Below are positions 1 through 7,716 of a stretch of 64,000 nucleotides of DNA, one piece after another. The notes under the pieces are model-generated. The model was not told where the DNA came from and did no database searches. It was given only the letters and a program-made list of their open reading frames with translations. Both the position numbers and the translations under genes were made by a program. The stretch comes from Natronospirales bacterium (GTDB lineage: Bacteria; Pseudomonadota; Gammaproteobacteria; Natronospirales; REEB76): assembly GCA_021816765.1 (NCBI GenBank), contig JAKAXB010000002.1, positions 124,001 to 188,000 of the forward strand, in the 5' to 3' direction. Numbering within the stretch: position 1 is the stretch's first letter; the number at the start of each line of letters is the position of its first letter.

Positions 1-2
1 AA

Positions 3-284
3 TTCACCCGGGCCGACGACGCACAACAGTTGTTGGTGAGCGGGCGCGTGACGCTGCGTTTCGTGGATAACCGCGAGCGTGCCACGGAGCTTTACCCCGC
101 CAACCCCAATGGTTCACCCCTGGGTATCGCCGGCATCACCAATACCGACGGACGCTATACGCTGCTGATGCCGCATCCGGAGCGCGTGTTTCGCACGCTG
201 CAGATGTCCTGGCACCCGCGCGGCTGGGACGAAGAATCACCGTGGTTGCGCATGTTCCGCAATGCCCGCTGCTGGGTAAGCTGA
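3..284 (+). CDS. purL: Phosphoribosylformylglycinamidine synthase, C-terminal end (partial)
   Basis: Only the last 93 residues are in the window; the frame is open to the left edge. They form the end of the glutamine amidotransferase domain of the large, single-chain PurL, which makes FGAM from FGAR, glutamine and ATP in purine synthesis. The stretch [16 protein letters not shown] and the HPERVFR motif, which carries the catalytic His and Glu of the Cys-His-Glu triad, are characteristic. The chain ends in WLRMFRNAR, as gammaproteobacterial PurL does. The catalytic Cys lies outside the window. The next gene is convergent, so purL ends its transcription unit here. Confidence 0.96.
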   Translation, partial: FTRADDAQQLLVSGRVTLRFVDNRERATELYPANPNGSPLGIAGITNTDGRYTLLMPHPERVFRTLQMSWHPRGWDEESPWLRMFRNARCWVS

Positions 285-381
285 GTTATTTCCGGGAAAA
301 AGAAAGATCAAAGGGTTGATGTCCAGCCAATCCATTGCCACTGCGGCAACCTTTGTATCGCCGTTTGCCGCAGTATTCCGC

Positions 382-420
382 CACGCCATTTCAACGTGTT
401 GCATACGTTGAAATGGCGTG
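382..420. repeat. Perfect 16-bp inverted repeat between purL and the M56 gene
   Basis: CACGCCATTTCAACGT at 382-397 and its exact reverse complement at 405-420 enclose a 7-base loop. It lies in the 226-base gap between two convergent genes. Neither side carries a T-run, so it is not a classical intrinsic terminator. It could be a bidirectional 3' stabilising hairpin or a REP-like element; an REP-type transposase is encoded at 51167-52015. No second copy was noticed in this window. Confidence 0.6.
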
Positions 421-510
421 ACATTTGTCAGTTTGTCGCCACCCTCAACCGGCCGATTCAACCGCGGTGCAATCGTGTGGGTTCCGCGTTGCGATGCGCA
501 GTCCGCCCGG

Positions 511-2154
511 TCAGCGCAAGCCCGTACACACGTGGTAGCCCAGAGGAATTGTGCACGGCCCATTGCTCTTGTCGGATGCATGGTTCAGCCGGAAAACGAA
601 CTCCTCGGACATACGCTGCGTAACCGGTACACCCGCCACGGTAACGGGCGTGAACTTCCACTTGCGGATGGCGCGCAAGGCGGCCTCTGCGAACAGCCGC
701 GAGCCGGTCACATGGTTCGCCTTTATGTTGGTCACAGCGCCTTGCGTTGTGAGTGTGAATTCCACCGTAGCCGCTCCTTCCATTCGCTGTTCCAGGGCCA
801 TGGGCGGATAAACAGGTACATATCGGGAAATCACCTCACCGCCCACGGGTTTTACTGTCGGTTTGGCAGGTTCGGTTGCTGCGATAGCGGTGCCAGGCGA
901 TAGTGCATTTGATGGTGATGGCGCTGCCAAAACGGGTAGGATTGAGAACGCGGCATGCGGCAAATCGCCGAGCTTGGGCGGCTGGTTGTAGGCGAGCCGT
1001 GCCCATGCCGTGGTATTCATTCGGGTTGGCTGTATCACGGCAGCGGCAGATATTTTCACCGGTGTGGGCTTGATTTGCTGCTTCGTGCCCAACAACGTGT
1101 ATTTCGCGGTCAAGGGTGAATGCAGTGGCGCTTTTTGAGAGATAAATTGCATCAGGCCACCGGCAAGCAGCAGACCGGCAGTCAACAGCAGCGGCGGCCA
1201 ATATGCGGCTGCATTGGATGCCGGCAGCCCCACCAGACGGTGAATCCGCTCCATGACCTGGCCGCCGTCCGCACCCAGCAGCAACGCGGTATGTGGATGG
1301 CGCATGCTTTCCAGTTCCGTCAGTGCACGTGCGTAATCAATGGCGGTGCCGTTTAGTTCCACCACGATATCATCACAGCATTGCTCGCGTTCAAGGCGGG
1401 CCTGGTGCGATACCCAGCGGACCGCTGGGTGATAAAACAGCAGCGTGTCCACCGCCACTTGCAGCAGATTCCACAGGTAGTCCTGGCGGCGGATATGGGC
1501 AAGTTCATGGGCCAGTATCAGTTCCATCTGCAACGGCGTCAGTCCGGACAGGACGCTGGGCGGAATCAATATCACGGGTTTCAGCCAGCCGATTACGCAG
1601 GGAACCGTCACACTCGTGGACACGGCCAGCCGTACCATCTTGCGGATTCCGAGCAATGTGCACAGGGATTCCACCAGTATGTGCCACTGCGGTACGGGAA
1701 TGTAATCCGCTGTTTCCCGCAGATCGCGCGCATGCCGCCAGCCGCGCCAGACGCGCAATGTCATGACCATGACACCCAGCAGCCACAGGGGGACAGTCCA
1801 GGACACCAGCGGTTGCAGCCAGATTTTCAGGTGCTCGAATGGCGAGAGCGCCGAGGAACCACCGTGACCGGCGCCGCTCATAGTCGCACCGGCGAGTGTT
1901 TGCAGCGTTCCATTCACCGCAATACCCGCAGGCGTGTCGGAAAGATGTAGGAAGGTGATGACGGGCAAGGCGGCCATCACGGCCAGTGTGCCCATGGCCA
2001 GATGGTAACGGACGGCGGGTGATTTCCCGCGCAATATATACCGCAGCGCGGCATAGATCGCACCCACCACAGCGCCTTGCCAGAGAAAATGGATCAGCGT
2101 CCAGCCCAGATGATGCATCAGGGGCGTATTGAGCAGTGTCACAGCGGTGTTCAT
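511..2154 (-). CDS. M56 (BlaR1/MecR1-like) membrane metallopeptidase with TonB C-terminal domain
   Basis: A 547-residue membrane protein. The N-terminal half has several hydrophobic segments and the M56 zinc motif in HELAHIRRQDYLWN, the hallmark of BlaR1/MecR1 antirepressors that cut a BlaI-type repressor. The C-terminus is not a penicillin-binding sensor. It is a TonB C-terminal fold (PVYPPMALEQRMEGAATVEF ... ALRAIRKWKFTP) on the periplasmic side after a Pro/Ala-rich linker. The ATG overlaps the stop of the upstream blaI-like gene by 4 bp (ATGA), so the two are translationally coupled. Such M56-TonB proteins are common in Gram-negatives; the ligand and the protease target are unknown. The inferred role is sensing an envelope signal and inactivating the neighbouring repressor. 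Confidence 0.88.
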   Translation of the reverse strand: MNTAVTLLNTPLMHHLGWTLIHFLWQGAVVGAIYAALRYILRGKSPAVRYHLAMGTLAVMAALPVITFLHLSDTPAGIAVNGTLQTLAGATMSGAGHGGSSALSPFEHLKIWLQPLVSWTVPLWLLGVMVMTLRVWRGWRHARDLRETADYIPVPQWHILVESLCTLLGIRKMVRLAVSTSVTVPCVIGWLKPVILIPPSVLSGLTPLQMELILAHELAHIRRQDYLWNLLQVAVDTLLFYHPAVRWVSHQARLEREQCCDDIVVELNGTAIDYARALTELESMRHPHTALLLGADGGQVMERIHRLVGLPASNAAAYWPPLLLTAGLLLAGGLMQFISQKAPLHSPLTAKYTLLGTKQQIKPTPVKISAAAVIQPTRMNTTAWARLAYNQPPKLGDLPHAAFSILPVLAAPSPSNALSPGTAIAATEPAKPTVKPVGGEVISRYVPVYPPMALEQRMEGAATVEFTLTTQGAVTNIKANHVTGSRLFAEAALRAIRKWKFTPVTVAGVPVTQRMSEEFVFRLNHASDKSNGPCTIPLGYHVCTGLR

Positions 2155-2549
2155 TTCCTGCGACTTTCCAGCTCATCGAGGCGGGCACGAATTTTCCCGA
2201 TCTCTTCCGCGCTGGCGGGTCTGGCAGAGCCCAGGGCCTGCATCACCAGTTCCGTCGCCGAGCCCTCGAACACGCGATGCAGCAATTTGCCCAGGATCTG
2301 GCGCTGGGTCTGGTGCTTGCTGAGCGCGGGAGCATAGATATGAGCGCGCTCGGAATCATTGCGGCTGACCAGTCCCTTTTGATACATGATCTGCAGCATG
2401 CTCAGTACTGTCGTATAGGCCAGTTTCCCGTGGCCCGACAGGGATTCATGCACCTGGCGTACCGTGCTGGGACCCATCTGCCAGAGTATGTGCAGGATTT
2501 CCAGCTCCGTTTCCGTGGGTTCGGGAAGGGGTTTTTGTGGAGGTGCCAT
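2151..2549 (-). CDS. BlaI/MecI/CopY-family transcriptional repressor
   Basis: A 132-residue winged-helix repressor. The start at 2549 was chosen because the family begins just before the sequence PTETELEILHILWQMGPSTV; an in-frame start at 2657 would run through the operator region. The segment TTVLSMLQIMYQKGLVSRND is the recognition-helix/wing region, and the C-terminal part is the usual dimerisation domain, ending LDELESRRK. It is translationally coupled to the M56 peptidase downstream. By family logic it should repress its own operon, and possibly the divergent lipoprotein gene, until cleaved by the M56 protein. A TACTAA-N4-TTAGTA palindrome upstream fits a BlaI operator. Confidence 0.88.
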   Translation of the reverse strand: MAPPQKPLPEPTETELEILHILWQMGPSTVRQVHESLSGHGKLAYTTVLSMLQIMYQKGLVSRNDSERAHIYAPALSKHQTQRQILGKLLHRVFEGSATELVMQALGSARPASAEEIGKIRARLDELESRRK

Positions 2550-2602
2550 CTTCAGGGTATTCCGATTCTGTGTGCTATGGGGTGGTGTTGCCACCACAGT
2601 CT

Positions 2603-2712
2603 GAAGTATAGTATATCCTACTAAAATCTTAGTATATTTCTCAGCATGGTCTTGCACGGCCGCGTTTCCCCAATTACACTACTGGTTAAATAGTACTTAT
2701 TTAATAGTATAG
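2603..2712. promoter_or_regulatory. Divergent AT-rich promoter/operator region of the BlaI-type system
   Basis: The palindrome TACTAAAATCTTAGTA (2619-2634) is a perfect 6-4-6 inverted repeat, flanked by TATA-like tracts. Two further AATAGTA copies lie at 2689-2695 and 2703-2709. The GC content drops sharply relative to the surroundings. The region sits between the repressor gene (minus strand) and the small lipoprotein gene (plus strand). Binding by the adjacent BlaI-type protein is inferred from position and symmetry. Confidence 0.6.
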
Positions 2713-2744
2713 TCACCGCCCAACACTCGTCAGGAGCAGCACTC

Positions 2745-3056
2745 ATGAGCAAATGGTTTTTTATCCCGGGATTGACTTTGCTGATCGCAGCCTGCGCGAC
2801 TCCCCAGCTCCCGGCAACCCCCCCGGCCACTGCGGCACCCGGAAACAAATCCCAGATGGTGGTGGTCCGGGGCACGCAGGAATCCGGCCAGAAGCTGATC
2901 TGCAGCTACAGCTATCCCCTTGGCTCCCACATCCCCCAGCGGATCTGTGAGACTCCGGAAAAGGCGGCTGCCCGACGCAAAGCCGCTCAGGAAGCCATGC
3001 AGAACATGCAACAACAGGGCACGATACAGGGACTCACCCCTGGGGGTCCCCCCTGA
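2745..3056 (+). CDS. Small lipoprotein, function unknown
   Basis: A 103-residue protein with a signal peptide and lipobox (MSKWFFIPGLTLLIAACA, acylated Cys at about 17). A Pro/Ala-rich linker leads to a short conserved core with two cysteines (LICSYSYPLGSHIPQRICET) and a charged, helical, Gln-rich tail. Similar small exported proteins with an xxCxx...RICxT core occur in Xanthomonadales-like genomes, but no function is known to me. It is transcribed divergently from the BlaI-type repressor across a shared operator region, so it is a plausible target. An intrinsic terminator follows the stop. Confidence 0.75.
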   Translation: MSKWFFIPGLTLLIAACATPQLPATPPATAAPGNKSQMVVVRGTQESGQKLICSYSYPLGSHIPQRICETPEKAAARRKAAQEAMQNMQQQGTIQGLTPGGPP

Positions 3057-3082
3057 GCCACCTGAAGAGTTCAGTTGACTCA

Positions 3083-3116
3083 AAGATGGCCGGTTACAAT
3101 ACCGGCCATCTTCATT
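3083..3116 (+). terminator. Intrinsic terminator after the small lipoprotein; its loop also reads as a -10 box
   Basis: AAGATGGCCGGT (3083-3094) and ACCGGCCATCTT (3101-3112) form a perfect 12-bp stem with a 6-base loop, followed by CATTTT. The loop sequence TACAAT is a near-consensus -10 hexamer, 33 bp before the hutU start codon, and TTGACT lies at 3075-3080. That spacing (14 bp) is short for a sigma-70 promoter. The site is read mainly as a terminator, with a possible hutU promoter embedded in it. Confidence 0.65.
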
Positions 3117-3132
3117 TTCAGAGGCCACGACA

Positions 3133-4797
3133 GTGTCCAGCAGGTTTCGCGACGTTGCACTCCATGCCACCACCGGTCCGAGGCTGTCTTGCAAGGGCTG
3201 GCAGCAGGAAGCCGCCCTCAGGATGCTGCACAACAATCTCGATCCGCAGGTGGGCGAGAATCCCAGGGAACTGGTGGTGTACGGCGGCATCGGCCGGGCG
3301 GCGCGCAACTGGGAGTGCTTCGACGCCATTGTGGCGACGCTCAAGCGCCTCGAAAACGATGAAACCCTGCTGATCCAGTCCGGCAAGCCGGTGGGCGTGT
3401 TCAAGACCCATGCCGCGGCGCCACGCGTGCTCATCGCCAATTCCAACCTGGTGGGCAAGTGGGCCACCTGGGAGCATTTCTTCGAGCTGGACCGCAAGGG
3501 CCTGATGATGTTCGGCCAGATGACGGCGGGCTCCTGGATATACATCGGTTCCCAGGGCATCGTGCAGGGTACCTACGAGACTTTTGCCGAAGCGGTGCGT
3601 CAGCACTACCAGGGGGTCGCGCAAGGCAAATGGCTTCTGACTGGCGGTCTCGGCGGCATGGGTGGTGCACAACCCCTGGCGGCGGTATTCGCGGGCCTGA
3701 GCTGTCTCGTGGTGGAAGTGGATCCGGCGCGCATAGACAAACGTCTCGCGACCGGCTACCTGGATCGCAAGGCACAATCCCTGAAGGAAGCCTGTGACAT
3801 TATCCGCGCCGCCGCCGTCAAGGGTGAAACGGTATCCGTGGGGTTGCCGGGAAATGCGGCGGAAGTTTTCCAGGAAATCCTGCAAGGTGATTTCCATCCC
3901 CATCTGGTCACGGACCAGACGTCCGCTCACGATCCGCTGAATGGTTACATCCCGGTCGGTTACTCACCGGACACCGCCGCCAAACTGCGGGACAGCGATC
4001 CTAAGAGATATGTGGAGCTTTCCAAACAATCCATGGCGCGGCAGGTACGCGCCATGCTGGGATTTCATGGGAAAGGCATTCCCACCTTCGATTACGGCAA
4101 TAACATCCGCGCCATGGCGCAGGACGCGGGTGTGGAGAATGCGTTCGACTTCAAGGGTTTCGTGCCGCTTTACATTCGGCCGTTGTTTTGCGAAGGCATG
4201 GGACCCTTCCGCTGGGTGGCGCTCTCCGGTGACCCCGAGGATATCTACAAGACCGACGCCAAGGCGAAGGAACTCTTCCCGGAGAAAAAACACCTGCACC
4301 GCTGGTTGGATATGGCAAGGCAGCGTATCCATTTCCAGGGCCTGCCGGCGCGCATTTGCTGGCTGGGATACGGGGAGCGTCACCGCTTGGGTCTCGCCTT
4401 TAACGAGATGGTGAGAAGGGGCGAGCTCCAGGCCCCCATCGTCATCGGCCGCGATCACCTGGATGCGGGTTCCGTCGCTTCACCCAATCGCGAGACCGAA
4501 GCCATGCGCGATGGCAGCGATGCCGTGGCCGACTGGCCGATCCTGAATGCACTGCTGAATACCGCCAGTGGCGCTTCCTGGGTGAGCTTCCATCATGGCG
4601 GTGGCGTGGGCATGGGCTATGCACTGCATGCCGGCGTCGTTATTGTCGCTGACGGCAGTGAACGGGCCGTGCACGCACTGGAATGCGTGCTCACCAACGA
4701 TCCCGGCAGCGGTGTCATGCGCCACGCCGATGCCGGCTACGAGAAAGCCATCCAGGTGGCGAAAGAGCGGAGTCTCGATCTGCCCATGCTGCGCTGA
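3133..4797 (+). CDS. hutU: Urocanate hydratase
   Basis: A 554-residue protein, full length for the family. It converts urocanate to 4-imidazolone-5-propionate, the second step of histidine degradation, with tightly bound NAD+. The Rossmann motif [12 protein letters not shown] lies near residue 172. The conserved Cys of [13 protein letters not shown] is residue 409, matching the active-site Cys410 of the Pseudomonas enzyme. The GTG start at 3133 follows an AGAGG ribosome-binding site at 3120-3124. It is separated by more than 8 kb from the other hut genes and directly precedes pxpABC, so the hut pathway is split over three transcription units here. No HutC-type regulator is present in the window. 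Confidence 0.97.
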   Translation: MSSRFRDVALHATTGPRLSCKGWQQEAALRMLHNNLDPQVGENPRELVVYGGIGRAARNWECFDAIVATLKRLENDETLLIQSGKPVGVFKTHAAAPRVLIANSNLVGKWATWEHFFELDRKGLMMFGQMTAGSWIYIGSQGIVQGTYETFAEAVRQHYQGVAQGKWLLTGGLGGMGGAQPLAAVFAGLSCLVVEVDPARIDKRLATGYLDRKAQSLKEACDIIRAAAVKGETVSVGLPGNAAEVFQEILQGDFHPHLVTDQTSAHDPLNGYIPVGYSPDTAAKLRDSDPKRYVELSKQSMARQVRAMLGFHGKGIPTFDYGNNIRAMAQDAGVENAFDFKGFVPLYIRPLFCEGMGPFRWVALSGDPEDIYKTDAKAKELFPEKKHLHRWLDMARQRIHFQGLPARICWLGYGERHRLGLAFNEMVRRGELQAPIVIGRDHLDAGSVASPNRETEAMRDGSDAVADWPILNALLNTASGASWVSFHHGGGVGMGYALHAGVVIVADGSERAVHALECVLTNDPGSGVMRHADAGYEKAIQVAKERSLDLPMLR

Positions 4798-4805
4798 GTA
4801 TATCC

Positions 4806-5558
4806 ATGACGGCCGCAGCGGTAATGGACCTCAATTGTGATCTTGGCGAGGGCGGCAGTGACGATGCGGCACTGCTGGTAATCGTGAGCAGCGCCAATAT
4901 CGCCTGTGGCGCGCATGCGGGCGATGCCATTACCATGCAACGCACGGTGCAAGCCGCCGTGCGCAGTGATGTGAGCATCGGCGCGCACGTGTCCTACCCT
5001 GACCGTGAGGGCTTCGGCAGGCGTGACATGAGCTTGCCGGCGGAAACGCTGACTGCAGAAGTACGGCGTCAACTTACTGTACTCAATGCCGTCACGCGCG
5101 CTGCCGGCACCCGGCTGCACTATGTCAAAGCCCATGGCGCACTGTATAACCGTATGGCGGACGATGCCGCTGTCGCCGACGCGGTGATCGCGGCCATCAG
5201 GACTTTCGATGTTTCCCTTGCATTGCTCACGCTGCCTGGCAGCCTCGCCATGGATCGCGCCCGGGCGCAGGGGCTGCGTGCATTTGGCGAAGCCTTCGTG
5301 GACCGTGCCTATACGGACACAGGGCGTTTGGCGCCACGCTCCCGGTGCGGTGCGGTGATTACCGATGCGGCAGTGGTTGCGCAACGCGCCGTGGATATTG
5401 CCGTGACCGGCAAAATAACCAGCATCGGGGGCGCGGTCATTTCCATCCATGCGCGCTCGCTGTGCGTGCATGGCGACACACCCGGCGCCGTGACTTTGGC
5501 GCGAGCCGTACGTGCGGCGCTTGAGCACGCCGGCGTTGCAGTGGCTGCATTCACGTGA
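4806..5558 (+). CDS. pxpA: 5-oxoprolinase subunit A (LamB/YcsF family)
   Basis: A 250-residue protein with the family opening MDLNCDLGEGGSDD and the conserved IACGAHAGDAITM segment. With PxpB and PxpC it forms the prokaryotic ATP-dependent 5-oxoprolinase, which opens 5-oxoproline (pyroglutamate) to glutamate. The start at 4806 lies 8 bp after hutU. A second ATG at 4824 would also keep the whole domain. pxpA ends inside the start of pxpB (4-bp overlap), so the three subunits are coupled. Read with hutU, the unit routes two nitrogen sources to glutamate. Confidence 0.94.
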   Translation: MTAAAVMDLNCDLGEGGSDDAALLVIVSSANIACGAHAGDAITMQRTVQAAVRSDVSIGAHVSYPDREGFGRRDMSLPAETLTAEVRRQLTVLNAVTRAAGTRLHYVKAHGALYNRMADDAAVADAVIAAIRTFDVSLALLTLPGSLAMDRARAQGLRAFGEAFVDRAYTDTGRLAPRSRCGAVITDAAVVAQRAVDIAVTGKITSIGGAVISIHARSLCVHGDTPGAVTLARAVRAALEHAGVAVAAFT

Positions 5559-6166
5559 ATATCCGTTACGTGGGCGACAGCGCCCTGCTGGTGGAAGTGC
5601 AGGACTTCCGTGCCGCTCAGCAGTTGCGTGCATCCATCAACCGGGAATTGCCGGTCGGCGTCCGCGAGTTGCTGCCGGGTTATAACACGTTGTTGGTGGA
5701 ATTCGATCCTCTGCAACTGGACGCGGCAGAGTTGCTGCAGCGCCTGCCGGAATCCATGCAGGACTCCCGGTTTACCGTCGTTGCACGCACGCATGATATC
5801 GAGGTGCGTTATCAAGGCGAGGATCTTGAAGATGTGGCGCGCCTGACCGGTCTCGACATCACGGAGGTTATCCGGCGTCACAGCGCCGCCACCTATACCG
5901 TGGCGTTTCTGGGCTTTGCACCCGGGTTTCCTTATCTGGTGGGCCTGGATGCAAAACTGCGCGTACCGCGTCTCCCATCACCGCGTGCCCGTGTACCCGC
6001 CGGAGCAGTGGCCATTGCCGACGAGTTCAGCGGCATTTATCCGCAGGCGACGCCGGGCGGTTGGCGTATCCTGGGGCATACCAAGGTCGTGCTGTTTGAT
6101 GCGGCGCGCGCATCCCCGGCACTGTGCATGCCGGGTGATCATGTGCATTTCCGGCCGGCATCATGA
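5555..6166 (+). CDS. pxpB: 5-oxoprolinase subunit B (KipI family)
   Basis: A 203-residue protein of the KipI/allophanate-hydrolase subunit 1 fold. The signature segment FAPGFPYLVGLDAKLRVPRL and the GGWRILGHTK motif are present. It forms the ATP-using PxpBC core of 5-oxoprolinase. The GTG start overlaps pxpA by 4 bp, and its stop overlaps pxpC by 4 bp. The Bacillus homologue KipI was first described as a kinase inhibitor, but the complete ABC set here supports the 5-oxoprolinase role. Confidence 0.94.
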   Translation: MNIRYVGDSALLVEVQDFRAAQQLRASINRELPVGVRELLPGYNTLLVEFDPLQLDAAELLQRLPESMQDSRFTVVARTHDIEVRYQGEDLEDVARLTGLDITEVIRRHSAATYTVAFLGFAPGFPYLVGLDAKLRVPRLPSPRARVPAGAVAIADEFSGIYPQATPGGWRILGHTKVVLFDAARASPALCMPGDHVHFRPAS

Positions 6167-7185
6167 TTTCCGTCATTGAACCCGGACGTTTCACCAGCAT
6201 CCAGGATGAAGGGCGCAGCGGGTTTGCCCATTTGGGCGTGCCGCATGCGGGCGCGGCCGACTGCCTCAGTCTGCGGCACGCTAATCTGCTGGTGGGCAAT
6301 CCGCAGGGGCCGGCGGCGCTGGAAATGACCCTGCATGGGCCGACGTTGCGTTTCGCCGTGGATGCGGTGATCGCCCTCACCGGCGGCCGCATGGAGGCGT
6401 ATCTGGATGACATGCCGCTGCCCATGTATCAGAGTGTGGCCGTGCACGCCGGACAAGTGCTTGCCTGTGGCCCGTTGCTGACAGGCATGCGTGGCTACCT
6501 TGCTGTCGGCGGCGGGATTTCCACCGCGCGGGTGCTGACCAGTGCTGCGACGGACACGCTTGCGGGACTGGGGCCCCCGGTCCTGCGTGCGGGTGATCGC
6601 CTTGCCCTGCAGCCGCCTGGCCGGCTGCAGGGCCGGTATCTGCGGGCACCGCCGGAATTTCCGGCGAAGGTGACGTTGCGCGTGACCACCGGGCCGCACC
6701 AGGAATGGTTCCCACCGGCGGCGCTAGGCGGTTTTTTGAGCGGCTGCTACCAGGTACGTGCCGACAGCGATCGTACCGGTATACGCCTGGCGGGTGCACC
6801 TGTCGTGGAACGAAACCAGGGTGAATTGCCTTCCCAGGGCATGTTGACCGGTGCAGTGCAGGTGCCCAATGACGGTTATCCCATCGTGCTGCTGCCTAAC
6901 CACGGTACCACCGGCGGCTACCCGGTTATCGCCGTGGTCATCAGCGCGGACCTGCCGCAGCTCGGGCAGCTGCGGCCGGGCGCGTTACTGCGTTTTCAGA
7001 CGGTGAACCGCGAGCAAGCACTGCAGGCGCTCAGATCCGTCGCGGCGAATCTGCGCGCTGCCATCGTGTGCGCTGATCCCGGTCTGCTGGAAGCGCGCGG
7101 CCTGATGGTGCTGGCCAAGGCCCATCCCGCCCTGCGCGAGGCGCGCCTGCAATTGGGGCGTCGTTGCGTGCGCCTGCGCCGCTGA
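6163..7185 (+). CDS. pxpC: 5-oxoprolinase subunit C (KipA / biotin-dependent carboxyltransferase-like)
   Basis: A 340-residue protein of the KipA/urea-amidolyase subunit 2 family. Diagnostic segments are FTSIQDEGRSGFAHLGVPHAG at the N-terminus, AALEMTLHGPTLRF, and SQGMLTGAVQVPNDGYPIVL in the second half. It completes PxpABC. The gene ends 41 bp before the start of the following lipoprotein gene on the same strand, so the operon may continue into it. Confidence 0.93.
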   Translation: MISVIEPGRFTSIQDEGRSGFAHLGVPHAGAADCLSLRHANLLVGNPQGPAALEMTLHGPTLRFAVDAVIALTGGRMEAYLDDMPLPMYQSVAVHAGQVLACGPLLTGMRGYLAVGGGISTARVLTSAATDTLAGLGPPVLRAGDRLALQPPGRLQGRYLRAPPEFPAKVTLRVTTGPHQEWFPPAALGGFLSGCYQVRADSDRTGIRLAGAPVVERNQGELPSQGMLTGAVQVPNDGYPIVLLPNHGTTGGYPVIAVVISADLPQLGQLRPGALLRFQTVNREQALQALRSVAANLRAAIVCADPGLLEARGLMVLAKAHPALREARLQLGRRCVRLRR

Positions 7186-7226
7186 TTTGGTTGAACTTTA
7201 CGGCTGGTTGCGTTTTCATAGAGACC

Positions 7227-7706
7227 ATGCGTGCGCCTGTCACCGCGTTTCTGTTCGTGAGCCTGATATGCGGGGGTCTCATGGCCTGTGCACCCTGGCC
7301 GGAACGCCCGGGAGCATTGCCTTATGCCCCGGCGCAGGCGGGTCAGGTGGCCGAGATTGTCAGGCTCGCCAGCCGGGAGCTCGGTGTGCCTTATATCTAC
7401 GGCGGTGACTCGCCGCGGGGTTTCGATTGCAGCGGTCTTGTGTACTACGTATTCCGGCGTGCCGGGATTGCGGTACCACGTACCGCCAACGAGCAACTGT
7501 ATGCCTCTCATCCGGTAAATATCCGGGATCTGCGGCCCGGCGATCTGGTGTTTTTCCAGATGGCGGGTGACGTGCAGATGCACGTGGGCATCTATGTGGG
7601 CAACGGCGAGTTCGTCCACGCGCCGCAAACCGGCGGAGTGGTGTCCTACGCACACCTGGAAGATGCCTATTGGAAAACCCGTTTCGTAGGCGGCGGGCGT
7701 TTCTGA
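7227..7706 (+). CDS. NlpC/P60-family lipoprotein (cell-wall peptidase)
   Basis: A 159-residue protein. The start at 7227 was chosen because it gives a clean lipoprotein signal (MRAPVTAFLFVSLICGGLMA then Cys). The catalytic domain carries the NlpC/P60 Cys in RGFDCSGLVYYVFRRAG and the His in MHVGIYVGNGEFVHAP. Enzymes of this family cut D-Glu/meso-DAP bonds in peptidoglycan stem peptides. The segment ELGVPYIYGGDSPRG is typical of the NlpC/MepS group. It converges with the GGDEF gene, with only 10 bp between the stops. Confidence 0.92.
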   Translation: MRAPVTAFLFVSLICGGLMACAPWPERPGALPYAPAQAGQVAEIVRLASRELGVPYIYGGDSPRGFDCSGLVYYVFRRAGIAVPRTANEQLYASHPVNIRDLRPGDLVFFQMAGDVQMHVGIYVGNGEFVHAPQTGGVVSYAHLEDAYWKTRFVGGGRF

Positions 7707-7716
7707 ACCTTGCCGG

